A stretch of DNA of 64,000 bases from Andrena cerasifolii (GCF_050908995.1 NC_135124.1:1550001-1614000), one strand, 5' to 3'; positions 43,151 through 54,693 are shown, counted from the stretch's first letter. The notes: generated by a model from the letters alone, not told the origin. A program made the numbers and translations.

Positions 43151-43501
43151 CTATTTTATCTATCTATATCTATACTATTATATAAAATTTAAGTTGCGTA
43201 CTTTGAAATGCGGTTTTTCAGTGAATATGAACTGTATCCACAAGTGTGTTACATCAGTTTGTTCGTCTTGGCAAGAGGAAGGTTCTAACGTTTTTATTTT
43301 TTTTAAATAATGATTTTTAAATAATAGTAGTTCACGACGCGACCGCCAGGCGGCGACCTGGCGAGCGCTTCTCGCTTGCGAAATAGTACCGCGGCGGGAA
43401 TATGTGGCGGAGGGCTCGATCATTCAGGGTTCTTGAGTACCGCTCGCATTTGCCGGCATTTCACTGCGGAGTATATATATATATGGTATACCCGTCTCTA
43501 A

Positions 43502-43631
43502 GGGCGGTATTATCAGTCGTTGCTTAAGACTAAGATCGTCTTAAGCATGCGGCATCCTCTACTAGTCTAGTAGATTAGTAAAGGATGCCGGATGCCTTAG
43601 TCTTAAGCAACGACTGATGATAATACCGCCC
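43502..43631. mobile_element. Harbinger-like 130-bp MITE
   Basis: TAA at 43499-43501 and 43632-43634 flanks GGGCGGTATTATCAGTCG and the complement CGACTGATGATAATACCGCCC. The arms are about 50 bases, with AGTCTTAAGCAACGACTGA continuing inward. Three-base TAA/TTA targets and GGGC-type ends fit PIF/Harbinger. Confidence 0.82.
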
Positions 43632-43634
43632 TAA

Positions 43635-44418
43635 GATGATTGAATGAATGAATAGTTTATCATTAATTCTTTTATATTTGGAAAAACTGTCTTTAAAAGT
43701 TTAAATAATTATTTTGATCCTCCCTGGTATTCAATTGGACTAACAACCTGCTAAGTAAAATATTAAAAATGTTATATTACCCGTCTAAATACATGGTTTT
43801 CCAACTTTTCTTTCTTCCATAAAATATGGTAAGAATCAGATAGTTCAAGTCGGTCTTATAAATGTGTTCTATATATTATTTACGCTTAAAACTTTCGGAC
43901 TGTTTTTAAATCTATACTATTATATAAAATTGCCTACTATGTCCGCATTAAAGTATGGTTTCGTGGTCAGAGCCTGACATCAGTTAAATGCGGACATAGT
44001 AGGTCCCGAATCTGACGTCAGGATCTCCTCGAATCTGCTGCCAATCTGCTGGCATACTGCGGTCAGTTTGTTTACTGGGTTATTTTATTTCCTGAACTTC
44101 GCGAATATTGTTTTTAAATTTAATATTAACAGAAATTCATGATAGTGTCCAATCACCGGGACGTGTCCAACCACTGGGACATTTACATTACAAACTTGTG
44201 AATCTCCCGATTTTACAAAAAATAAATAAATGTACGTTTATTAACTATTTTGCCAGTTGGACATCTGTTTTATGATAGGCACAGTAAAGAAGTGTTCACC
44301 TAGGACCTAGTTGTTACTATTAACATATTTTTCATGCTTTTTGTCTGAAGTATGGTATTCTAAGCAGGTGTATACTGCAGGGCGCATGAAGAATTTGTTA
44401 CGACTTCGCAGTTGTATA
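43635..44418. other. AT-rich region with repeat fragments
   Basis: It holds a CTATACTATTATATAAA start at 43912 (as at 43172), the CTGCTG cluster at 44015-44070 and the two TTGGAC palindromes at 44145-44180. No coding stretch was recognised. Confidence 0.45.
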
Positions 44419-44700
44419 CAGGGTGTCCCAAAAAATGATGGAGTTTCATGAAAAGGGTGACTCAGGGGGTGATTTGAAACAACTTTTTCCATAGCGAAAA
44501 TTTTGTCCAAAGCATCGTTAAAAAGATATTAACAAAAAACCCCGACCAATCAGAACGCGAGCCTTCCGCTCGAGCTCCCGCGGTAGCGTTGGCTACGCCA
44601 CAGCCGTCTTTAATACTAGCCGTGCTGAACATAAATCTGGCAACAGGGCGGGAGTCCGATCTCGGTAGAAACATCACCTAACCGGTGTGGCTGTCCGCGG
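44419..44700 (+). repeat. CAGGGTGTCCC-type repeat end, second copy
   Basis: It follows TATA (44415-44418) and matches 6901-7020, then continues with GACCAATCAGAACGCGAGCC and CTCCCGCGGTAGCG, which match 8165-8215. Here the two blocks are contiguous, so the 6.9-kb copy probably carries an insertion between them. No opposite terminus was found. Confidence 0.6.
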
Positions 44701-45152
44701 GTTTTAATAAATGTTTATTTGCGCCACTAATGAAAATAAAACATGATATAGTGGAATAAATATAGTGCAGTGCAGTAGAGTGTGCAATGTAGCGCAGATT
44801 TGTTACTTATTTTATTAATTATGCTGATGTTTCTTCTATTTATTGTGTGTAGCACAGTTGCTTAGTAGAGCCTAAGTTTCGTCTTTTTCATTGTCCTATA
44901 TTCTACCACCATGCTTTTTCAGATCTAATGGCTAAAGCTGTTATATAAGACTGATCAATTTTTAAATTGTATGTACAATACATATTCAGATATGTGTATA
45001 ATATATTATACAAGTATATTTATTAACTACTAATGTATTAATTTATTTCGATTGTAATACAAACTATTGAATTGCAGTCGTGTCAAATAAGAAAAAGCGT
45101 TACTGGAAATCGAAAATTATTTTGTTATTCGCCAACAAAAGTGCGATGTGCT
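44701..45152. other. AT-rich sequence upstream of the foldback pair
   Basis: It may contain the 5' part of the pogo-type element, but no TIR or N-terminal coding was confirmed. Confidence 0.4.
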
Positions 45153-45156
45153 TTAA

Positions 45157-45796
45157 GGGGGGACCCCACCCAGAAGCCACTAAAAAGTTTGGGAATTTTT
45201 TTGTTCGTAGGATAAATAAAAATACTGGGTTTGGAATTTTTACATAGTGTTAAAACAATCTTTATTTTAATAGAAATTTTTTTTATGGAAAATTGTACAA
45301 AATGGAGGCGAACCTAAATGGCTTCCCGGAGCACTGCAAAAAACTGGCCCACACTCCCGGGAATGACTGGATTATCTGAGAAGGAAATACAACAAAGATA
45401 TTAAACCGGAATATATTCTCTACAACCTAGCGTAGGATTTTCTCAAATTTCGAATTATTTTGGAAATTGTAACAGTTTGAAAAAATCACTTTAATTTTTT
45501 ACATAAAAATTTGCACTGAAATGCTAGTAAAAAATCGAATAATTGAAATATCAATAAAATTCTACGCTAGGTTGTAGAGAATATATTCCTGTTTATATAT
45601 CTTTGTTGTATTTCCTTCTCAGATGATCCAGTTATTCCAAGGACTGTAGGATTTTGTACAATTTTCCACAAAAAATTTGTTTCTATCAAAATAAAGATTG
45701 CTATAACACACTGTAAAAAATCCAAACCCAATATTTTTATTTATACGAACAAAAAATTCGAAACTTTTTAGTGGCTTCTGGGTGGGCCCCCCCCCC
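45157..45796. mobile_element. TTAA foldback element 1 (640 bp)
   Basis: It lies between TTAA at 45153-45156 and 45797-45800. The arms are about 290 bases, starting GGGGGGACCCCACCCAG and pairing with CTGGGTGGGCCCCCCC at the right. Blocks such as CTACAACCTAGCG and AAAGATATTAAACC pair around a centre near 45475. It has no coding sequence. Confidence 0.9.
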
Positions 45797-45800
45797 TTAA

Positions 45801-46168
45801 GGGGGTATACCCGTTTGAACCCTCGGAAAATGTATACATTTTGTGGATTTTTTTACAAGTGACGAACTTTTTTACAAGAGACGATGTGGAATCTTATTAT
45901 GATTCTGCATGCAAAATTTGAAGTAAATTGGTTGAACGTAGCGCGAGTTTTTAGGGCCACCGTTTAGCCGTCTAAAATCGAGAGACTTTCGGACATGTAT
46001 CCGTAACTTCCGAAAAACAATAGTTTTTTAACTGAAACTTTTTTTATAAGTAGTTCATAATACTATGTAAACATAGTTAAAAAACGGGAAATCTGCATCA
46101 AACCATTGACTTGTAAAAAAATTCACAAAATGTATACATTTTCCGAGGGTTCAAACGGGTATACCCCC
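45801..46168. mobile_element. TTAA foldback element 2 (368 bp)
   Basis: It shares the TTAA at 45797-45800 with its neighbour and ends at TTAA 46169-46172. TIR GGGGGTATACCCGTTTGAAC is inverted at the right, and the arms continue through CCTCGGAAAATGTATACA. It is unrelated in sequence to element 1, although it uses the same target. Confidence 0.93.
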
Positions 46169-47400
46169 TTAAGTGCGATAGAAAATGGGATGTCGGTGTT
46201 GAAAGTCAGTAAAATGTATGGAGTACCACGTACGACTTTAAGACACGAACTAAAGGGAGAAGCGCCAATAACTTCTGCCCGAGTAGGACCAGAATCTATT
46301 TTCGGCCCAAAAAAAGAAAAAAAAATAGTAGAATGGGTATTGTGCAAGCAGAATGGGATTTCCCATTTCTAAAGAGAGTCTGCTAAGCTCCGCGAAAAAG
46401 TTAGTGGAGACTGAAAATATTAAAACAACGTTTACGAATAAAACTCCAGGTTGTAAATGGTTTGAGGGTTTTATGAGGCCACATCCCATTCTGTCAATGA
46501 AAGAGGTCGAGTATTTGAGCAAGATTAGGGCAGCGGTTTCGGAAGAATTTGTCCGTAAATGGTATCATGATGTTCGAAATTTATTAAAAGATGCCTTCCA
46601 AGTATTTGATGATCGGCGAGGAATATTTAATATGGACGAAACCGCGATGTTTTTAGCACCTAAATGGGGGTTGGTTCTTGCGGGAAAAGTAAAGACCACA
46701 TACGATGTTTCAACTAGCAATGATAAAGAAAATATTATTACACTCTTTACTGTGAGTGCTGCGGGAGAAATTGCACCACCATTAACAGTTTTCAAGTACG
46801 AGCGATTACCACAAGCTTGTTTAAATAAAGCTCCATCAGATTGGGGTATCGGCAAAACTGAAAATGGTTGGATGACACATGCTGCCTCCTTTGAGTATTT
46901 TACGAATGTTTTCCATAAATATCTTCAAGACCGAAAAATCAGTAGGTCAGTTATTACTTTTTTTAGATGGACATGTATCACACGTGTCATATCGTTTAAG
47001 CTCGTTTTGTAAAGACCATGATATTATATTATGCTGCCAGCCACCAAATGCAACACATTTGTTACAACCTCTGGACGTATCATTTTTCGCCTCTTTGAAA
47101 AAACAATGGCAACAATTTCTGAAACGAGGCGTATAAAACATGATGGTATCGGTATATAAAAATTTGATGTACCGAATGCCTTGTCAGAAATAATTAAAAA
47201 GGAAGATTTTATACATACAATTACGGCTGGCTTTAAGTGCTGTGGGCTTTATCCTTTCAATCTGAATGGTATTAAGTATGACAAATTTGTACAACAAACT
47301 ATCACATTTAATCATGATAAATCAGAACCAAATGTAGACAAATCACGACTAGAAAATGAACAATTAGTACGTATTAAAGTATTTGGAAAAAAATATCAAT
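46106..47400 (+). pseudogene. pogo/Tigger-type transposase, main part
   Basis: From 46173 the frame reads SAIENGMSVLKVSKMYGVP, a psq-type helix-turn-helix for DNA binding. It continues through a CENP-B-like region (KTPGCKWFEGFMRPHP) into the DDE domain. FNMDETAMF (first Asp near 46635), LFLDGHVSHV (second, near 46966) and LLQPLDVSFF (third, near 47074) give DD35D spacing. GFKCCGLYPFN lies after the domain. Frame changes occur near 46350 and 46955, and in-frame stops follow near 47136. The N-terminal edge coincides with the TTAA foldback pair, so the first exon or codons lie upstream of 45153 or are lost. Confidence 0.92.
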
Positions 47401-47401
47401 A

Positions 47402-48270
47402 GCAATATTTTACAAAAATTCAAGACACAAAAAAATAATAATTTACCGTGGAATGGCGAAATTGAATATTCTGCTTTATTTGATACTTGGAGCAAGATTT
47501 ACGATGATATTTATAGCAGAAATACAATTGCGAATGAAACTTTTCAAATTGATGATACTATACAGATATGTTTCGAAAAGACGGATTTTGCATGGTACGT
47601 ATTAAAAAATCGTAGATTAATCAACATATTACTTATCCTATATGTATAATAATTTAATGAACTATTAAATTGAATTAGATAAACCTGTAGTAGAAAATCA
47701 AAAATTCACGGACTGTGTACAGTCTCCCGGAAACGTTACCGCTACTTGGATTACCCAGTTGTACTAATAGAAGCTGTCAATGGAGAACCTAATCAAAATC
47801 CAGAGCAACTGGAAATTAAAGCTCAAGAAATTTTGAGTGATTCAAGCAGCATTACTATTAATCTGCCTGTGATAGATAACGTAAACACTATTAACGTATC
47901 TGCTACTAACTGTGATAGCAATAATAGTAGCAGTAATAATAGTAGTAGTAGTAGTAGTAGTAGTAGTAGCAATAATAATAATACAAATAATAATAATGAT
48001 GACAATAATAATGATCATAAAAACTATGCAGATTCCAATGACTGGATAATCTTTAATCACACGAATTCTCTAGAAGAGGTTTTAAAAAATATTCTTTAGT
48101 GGCTCGCACCAAAACCATCAAAAAACGGGGCTTGAGGAAAGAGCATTTGCCTTCTGTATTAATGTCAGATAAGTGGTTGGAATTTATGAAAGTAAAGGAG
48201 GAAGAAAAGCAAATGCAATTGCAAAAAAAGCAGAAGCAAATAAAAAAATTGGAAAAAGAGAATATTTAAA
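47402..48270 (+). pseudogene. pogo-type transposase, C-terminal tail
   Basis: It continues in two frames (WSKIYDDIYSRNTIANETF, then NQNPEQLEIKAQEILSD) into a Ser/Asn-rich low-complexity tract encoded by AGT/AAT repeats (47930-48010). It ends with KRGLRKEHLPSVLMSDKWL and a Lys/Glu/Gln-rich helix. Basic, coiled tails of this sort are common in jerky/pogo-family transposases. The AGT repeat produces long leucine frames on the other strand, which are artefacts. Confidence 0.75.
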
Positions 48271-48629
48271 GCAAATTAAATTAACAGCAAAAAGAATAAA
48301 ATTTGAGAAAATATAAGAACCAGAAAAAAGTAAATTAGCAGCAACAAGAGTAAAGCTGGATAAAAAAATAAGTAAGGAAAAGAGAGACAAAAGTTGAAAA
48401 AATAAAAATAACAGCGAAACAAATAAAGCAAAGAAAGTAAGAAATTAGTATGTAAAATTACAGTATAAATAAGATCCTATTTTGCTATGTATGTAATTAT
48501 TTAAGTACATAGAAATGGTATTTTCCAATAAAACTAATAAAATAAAAATGGTTACCGTATACTGTATTTTTCTTACTTAAATCCTTCCTCATTTCAAGTT
48601 TATTTAAACCCGTTATATTAAATTTTGAA

Positions 48630-48895
48630 AGTGGCCAAAATTAGTACCAAACATGGCCAAAACTAGTGTGCAAGTGGCCACAAACGGTGAAAAATGAATT
48701 TCTTATATTTGTTAATTTTATTAATTCTTTACCGATTTCTTTAGTTAATGGTAACTAAGACATTAATAGTAAAGATAGTGTAAAATAGTAAAGCTAATAG
48801 TTTCCTTATTTTAAGTAAAATTTTAAAGATAATTACGATGAAAGTCACTGAAATCCTTAAAGTGGCCACAAATGGTGCATCTACTCTAAGTTCTA
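48630..48895. repeat. subterminal GTGGCCA repeats and probable right end of the pogo-type element
   Basis: GTGGCCAAAATTAG, ATGGCCAAAACTAG and GTGGCCACAAACGGTG follow each other at about 21-22 base intervals (48631, 48653, 48674). A fourth, GTGGCCACAAATGGTGCA, is at 48862 and runs into TCTACTCTAAG. Such repeats are typical binding sites next to transposon termini. The matching left terminus was not found. Confidence 0.55.
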
Positions 48896-49224
48896 ACAGA
48901 ATTGTTTTAAAAATAAGAGTTCCGGAACTCTTTCGGTCCCTGCTAGAAAATGTTAAGCGTGGTTGAAAGATTTGTGGATCAGAGCGGCCGTCGTATAATT
49001 GCGGAATGTTTAGGCTGGAGGTGTGAAAGAAGAGTGTTAAACACTCTTCTGTGTATGTTAAACTTTATACACAGATCAGAAGTAACCGCCATTATATTTT
49101 TCCTTTTTTTGGGGGGGGGGGGTCATATTATTATTTTCCAAAAAGTATATAAAAAGCATACTCCCATAACTTTAGAATTCTGACTTGTTTCCTTATTTTG
49201 GGGGATTCTGTCCCACTGTGGCAA
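48896..49224. repeat. repeat shared (inverted) with 59820-59985
   Basis: ACACAGATCAGAAGTAACCG and GAATTCTGACTTGTTTCCTT with CCCACTGTGGCAA recur inverted at 59820-59985. The second block also occurs directly at 61275-61345. It is part of the family of the 2-kb element at 59545-61581. Confidence 0.7.
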
Positions 49225-49478
49225 CAGGGGCGGATTTGGGATTTTCGGGATGAGGGGCGCAGGGGCGAATCCAAAATTTTCTTGAGGAGAGGGGGGCGTA
49301 GGTCTGAAAAATAAACCAGGGACCTTTCCCGATAATATTTTCCTGCTAAATGAAAGTGTTTTTTTTTATCAATTTATCATATTTTCTCCCATATTGTTAA
49401 GTTAAAATAAGTATTTTGAAAATTATAATAAGTAGTTTTCCCTTGAGAGAGGTGCCCCCCCCTCTGAATCCGACACTG
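49225..49478. mobile_element. hAT-like MITE (254 bp)
   Basis: Ends CAGGGGCGGATTTGG and CTGAATCCGACACTG are inverted. The flanks TGTGGCAA and TGTGACGA agree at six of eight bases, as an aged 8-base TSD would. The paralog near 59830 (inverse strand) reads TGTGGCAATGGGTCGCAGTG without this element. That is an empty site and supports the boundaries. Confidence 0.8.
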
Positions 49479-49898
49479 TGTGACGATGGAACGCAGTGTG
49501 CTTGCGTCTAGATTACCCTAAGCTAGACTGCTGCTGAAGCAGTCGCGCGTCATACTCCTCCGTCTGGCGTGGATGGAACAGTCGAGAACGCTTACAGAAA
49601 AACGGATACAAGTTGGGACCCCCTTGCTACGACTTGACCCAGCAACTGGCCTATGGGCTGAATCTCCTAGCCTGCGACAAGACAGTGGGCACTTTCACAA
49701 GCCGGATCCAGACTTGAATGCGCATACGCTGAGCAGGCTGAGCGCGCACGAATGACGCATGCGGAGAGGTCGAAAGTGCCATTGTGTCTTTTTTCGCCAA
49801 CTTCTGTGCTTAGCTTAGCCCACTCCACAGTCGTAAAGATGGTGTGATTAGCTAAATAAACTTACAGCTCAACCCTCCGAGTCATCCTGTTTACCAAT
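49479..49898. other. continuation of the 49-kb repeat
   Basis: GCAGTGTGCTTGCGTCTAG and GCTAGACTGCTGCTGAAGCAG parallel the 59760-59820 segment of the 2-kb element. No coding sequence is present. Confidence 0.5.
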
Positions 49899-49899
49899 A

Positions 49900-50190
49900 C
49901 AGGGTGATTCTCCAGCGACGCCTGGTACCCCGTAGCGAGGACAGCCGCCCGCAGTGCCTCACCGAATTTTATGGATTTCGACCCTTGAAACGGTTGGAAT
50001 ACCATTAAAAAGTCAGAAATGTCCAAGAGTTTCTCATCAGATCTTTGTGAAAACGACGTCAATTGATTCCTTATGGTTCACCGATGAAACTAACACCAAG
50101 AACGACGTAATTCGGACCATAATGAAGGATATTTCGTGAAAAATTGATTTATATAATTTTAAGCTGAATTCGTTAAAAATAGTCTCGTGT
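49900..50190 (-). repeat. R2-family repeat, inverted copy 5
   Basis: It starts CAGGGTGATTCTCCAGCG after AATA and contains CGACCCTTGAAACGGTTGG, CGTCAATTGATTCCTTATGG and AAGAACGACGTAATTCGG, the inverse of the 5.9-kb copy. It breaks off after AAAAATAGTC. Confidence 0.65.
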
Positions 50191-50300
50191 GATTTTTTAA
50201 CACAACAAGGGGTCGGTCAGGCTGTATGAATTAAGAGCAATGCAGGGTGTAGTGAAGAAAAGAAAGACAAATTATTTAGTAAAATAGAGCTTTAAATTCT

Positions 50301-51250
50301 ATCATAGAGTAAGTCAGGGAGAGATGGCCCACTTTTTTTTTAAAACAATCAGTACACCGTGAATTTAGTAGTTTTATGAAGGACAAAAATATATTTGCAA
50401 GAGAAAATACAGTTAGATAAATAATATAAAACTGAATTAAAAAAATAATCATACATTTAAAAAAAAAAAAAAATTGCAATCTATGCGAAAGGCCATCTCA
50501 CTCGGACAATCCGGGTGAGATGACCCATATAAAAAATACATGTTTTGAGGTGAATAAGACGAAATTTTGTTTTAGCACAGAACTTTTCCACAAATCCATA
50601 CGCATTGCATAAGTTCAAAAAATTTGAGCATCCTTCGTGAAACCATTTTTTACAGCTCATACAGCAAACCCAGTCATCAACCCACCCATTTTGCCACTTT
50701 GGACTGCTTGTACGGCTTTCAACAATGCCTTGGTTGTCCATAACTTCCTACGCTGATTATATCTTCGTTTGTATTCCGTTGGCATGTTCTACAGTAACAT
50801 TTACTAAGTAGCTATTATGCATGATTTTATGATGGGCCAACTATCCTCGAAAAATTCGGGGAAACTAACCCGAGAGTCGAGAAACGCTGACTCTCTTGTT
50901 TTTTCAATAATGCTCCGACAATATCTCATCATAAGAACATAAATATAACCCCCAAACATTATATTAACGTACTGCATTAAAAAAAGTCATTACTTTTTCG
51001 TAAAATGTCAGTAAATAATAATTTAAAGAACACGTAGAAAAATTTCGAGAATAGTTAATTTTTACATTACAAATAACTCACCTGACTTTACAGTTGAAAG
51101 CAAACAGAAAACACGATTAATGCGGCGCGTGAGCGACGCGCAATATACCACTAAAAACAACTGAATATCGCAACGTTCTAGAACGTACGAACAAACGTGA
51201 TCGAGCCATCTCACCCATAAGGCCATGTCACCCGGAATTACCCTATGATA
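50301..51250 (-). mobile_element. pogo-like element remnant
   Basis: The left end ATAGAGTAAGTCAGGGAG with GATGGCC and the right end (inverse ATAGGGTAATTCCGGGTG with CATGGCC) form TIRs of about 25 bases. GCCATCTCAC motifs recur near both ends. Inside, the only coding trace is the zinc-finger remnant at 50560-50741. AGGGTAATTCCGGG-type ends are typical of pogo-like elements. Confidence 0.65.
50560..50741 (-). pseudogene. transposase-associated zinc-finger remnant
   Basis: The minus-strand frame has WVDDWVCCMSCKKWFHEGC, a Cys-x2-Cys-x4-His-x2-Cys arrangement like the PHD-type finger found at the C-terminus of many insect pogo-type transposases. No DDE domain is visible upstream, so this is the last remnant of a deleted gene. 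Confidence 0.6.
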
Positions 51251-52980
51251 ATTGCATTATATGGTTGAAAATGTAATTGTTAGATTTTTGATTAACTGTT
51301 TATGACAATATTAGCAATGGATTAAATTCATTCACATAGATCCATCCTTCATGATTAAAAAAAAGACGCAAATCCATACCTTCAATAATTTGGGTCATTA
51401 AAATTAATTTCTGTAGGCGGGTTTCGTAAATATCACCGAAAGCAGATAACTTTGAAGATTTGTATTTTTCAAATAATTTAGAATCTGCAAAAATGAGGAC
51501 TTAACCCTCCCTAATTTCATATATTTCAATATCGTGAAAATCCGAGACATCGAGGATTTTAGAAAAGTATCACATCTGCTTCTATCTTCCACGCTGAACG
51601 CAATGCACTCCAAACTTCCTTTCATGCGTGGAAGAAAACCAACAATGGTCGGCTCAGGCCATGTGCCTTCGCCGGCATTCGCGAGTCGGGTCGTATGCGT
51701 CGAGTCGCCACGAATGAAACGTCCACACTAGCATATGCGTTCACGCTCACCCTTTCTGACGCAGAAGCATGCGACCCTGGCTACCGTTTCACCCATCCAC
51801 ATTAGAATATCCATGCGCGTTCAGCCTTGCTCAACGTATATTCATTCAAGTCTGGATCCGCTTTAACATAGGAACCGCGAAAAAAATCTCATAACTTCGA
51901 TGATTCTCAATATTTTTCTATACTTTTTTAAAATATTACCTCTTAATCGCCAATGGTTATATGGGCAGGCACACTAATAAAACTGAAACATCTATAACAA
52001 ATAAAATAGCAACAAACCCCGTAAACATTCGATACACAAAAACCATATGCGATAATTATGTACTAATAAGTATGTAATATTACATAATCAACTCCTAGTC
52101 CACATTCAGAATCTTAAGAAGATGTTTGTTCAACAAATTTCAAAAGGATTCAATATGGTAGCTAATAACCACTAGAAACCATCGTATCAGAAAGTGTCCT
52201 CGTTTAGCCACAAGTCAAATCAAGGTATAGTTTATATGATTTTTCATGTCATCAGATTTATCCATTAATCACTGAAGCCCACAGCCGAAAACTAAATCAT
52301 TACCACCTAATGAAGAAACGCAATCGGTATTGAAATAGTGGGTACCTACCATTTGTACGTGTAGATTTCATAAACATTAAGAAATCATATGGGCTTATGT
52401 AAAATAAAGCATAAGTTATAAGTCTTAAAATCTTAATTTATATTGAAAAAGTTAACGTTATATAAGTATTAGTAAATAATTATTAAATATGTTTTCTCTG
52501 TAACGATTGTGGTAACAATACTTTATTTATAATTTTTCTTGTTTTTTTTTATATTTAATGTTGTTAATATCACTACCCATATAAACTAAAACTATTAAAA
52601 AGTAATATAAAATAGAATATATACAAAAGTAGCGAGAAATGCCGATGTTATGAGTTACTGCGAAATCGCATACACAGCGCACCCCTGTGATTATGTATTA
52701 ATAACAGCCAAAGTTGTAAAAAGGCGCAGCCTATTTTTACAGAGCTGTTAGTAGATGGTATCTGCTTTTAAATAGTACCTACTATCTAGAGCCCGGAGGA
52801 AGGCGGAGCTTTTTTATTAACCTAAAACAGGTAATGGGAACTTCAAATACTAGGTAGCTCCATTTTAAGTTGTATAGTGGGATTACGGCGAAGTGTTTTC
52901 GAAAAGTATTTATGTCTGAGACTCTACACATTCGAAATATATGAGGTACAAAATTATACATATCTACAGAAATTCAGAAA
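51251..52980. other. AT-rich region, nothing recognised
   Basis: I found no frame with a motif, no LTR border and no long inverted repeat. A few GC-richer bases at 51620-51790 contain repeated GCGTTCACGCTC/GCGTTCAGCC-like words without a clear unit. Confidence 0.4.
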
Positions 52981-53700
52981 ATGTTCCGAGAACATTCGTC
53001 TCGTAAGTCTTATAAATGTTTAGAAGAAGTAAATTTCAGATGTTCGAGGAACAACCGCCTTGTAAGTTTTACAGATGATTAAGGTTAGGTTGCAAAACTG
53101 TCTTACGGCTAAACCTCGTCTTTGCGCTATTTTTTGTGCAATGAAGACGCTGAAATGCTGAAATGTTCCCACATATCGCATGACGTGGCAAAAACGTCTG
53201 TCTGAAGACGTCGAATGTGAAATTTTAAGCAATGAGTCTAGAGGTCGAATGATGATATTCTGTAGAATATTTCTGTAGAATATTTCTATAAATAATTAAT
53301 AATAGTTATATGCCTAGAATTTTGCAAGTAAGTGGCGAAAAGCGGTTGCTTCGTAAGCTGGGAGTCTGGGTTCGATTTCCGTCACCCCAAAATAAATTTT
53401 TTTCTTAATGTCTTAACCCAGACCTGATGAAGACGTCTATAAGACGCTTTTATGACATCTTCGCAACGTCTTTAAGACGCCTTTTGAACGTATTTAACTT
53501 TACTTTCGGACATTCAGAAAATGTTCTGAAAATGTTGGCGCAGCACGTCCTCAGGACAACCCATTTTGTAAATAAGACCTTCCTACAACATTTAAAGAAC
53601 TTAATGAGGACGTATAGGGGATAAATCTAATAATTCTATATAAATGTCATCTTCTCGGGACATTCTTCGGACGTACATAAGATTTCTTTGTGCTATTTGG
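52981..53700. repeat. GACGTCT/AAGACG-rich repeat with a tRNA-like stretch
   Basis: Words such as GAAGACGTCTATAAGACG, GTCTTTAAGACGCC, TTCCGAGAACATTCG and CAGAAAATGTTC recur in both orientations. At 53332-53392 GGCGAAAAGCGGTTGCTTCG with GGGTTCGATTTCCGTC looks like the 3' half of a tRNA (B box). It is followed by an A-rich stretch, which hints at a SINE-like unit. Confidence 0.45.
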
Positions 53701-54494
53701 GTTGCTGGCGAACATCATTCTGGCGGTTATACTGATCTGAAACAAAACACGCAAATTTTTTCTTAATCCGTATATATGTAATTATCGGGTGAACTAGAAT
53801 GAGTGTAAAATGTTGAAAAACACAAATACCCATACAGTACATTTCGTTGCAGCAACGTTGCCGTGCAATATCCCAGTGGCAACGATCTTACAATATTCCT
53901 GCAACATTGCGCGCACATCGACTTGCAATGTTCCAGTGGCAACGCCCTAGCAAAACTGCGCACACATTGCCGTGCAATACTGTAGTGAAAAGTTGTGGGA
54001 ACATTACAACAATATTCTGAAGCAACTATGACTGTGGATTCTACAGCGTGCTTCATTTAACTGGACACGCAAGAATATCTCATTGGCCGTTGAAGATATG
54101 AAAAAAGTATTATCGCGAGAGATGTTTGTACATGAAATTATAGAGGAGATTTGAAGATCAATTTATTTTTTTTTTAGCTAGAGTAAGTACTATATATTTT
54201 AATGTGTGAAATTATTATTATTATTAAACGTCTTTATTGCACAAACACGTATATACAATCAAGAAAGAGAAAAGAGAGAAGAAAAGACAAATGCAAAGGT
54301 TCAGTCTAAAGACTTTTCCAACCTAACCTAAAATGACACTGCGTGTAAAATTTAATACGCACCTATAGTGTTACAAATCCCTAATGGGGATGTCAAATGA
54401 GCCTTCGTTTTTTAATAATTTTAGTTTAAAGTTTTGCACGGTAGGAGTATAAGTTCGAATACGTAAGCGTCGTAAGCAATCTTATAAATCAGCG

Positions 54495-54572
54495 GTTGTA
54501 GCTGCGGCTGTAAAGTGTTCGTCTACGATGCTACAGGTCGCGTGGGTTCGAATCTCCGTGGGGAAAAAGAAT
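54495..54572 (+). repeat. tRNA-like stretch (B box)
   Basis: GTGGGTTCGAATCTCCGTGGGG matches a tRNA T-arm/B box. The upstream GCGGTTGTAGCTGCGGC could be a poor A box. I do not see a complete cloverleaf, so a SINE-head relic is more likely than a tRNA gene. Confidence 0.4.
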
Positions 54573-54693
54573 ATTTTATGAGAAAAAGATACACGAGCTT
54601 CATACTACTATGATTCTGCACACATTTATGTGGTCGCGTCCCTCACAGACACATATATTATATAACTTTATTTTTATTTTTGGCCCTACTGCC

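Noticed and set aside
47823..48060. Leucine- or isoleucine/threonine-rich minus-strand frames
   Set aside because: They are the complement of the AGT/AAT repeat in the pogo-type transposase tail on the plus strand.
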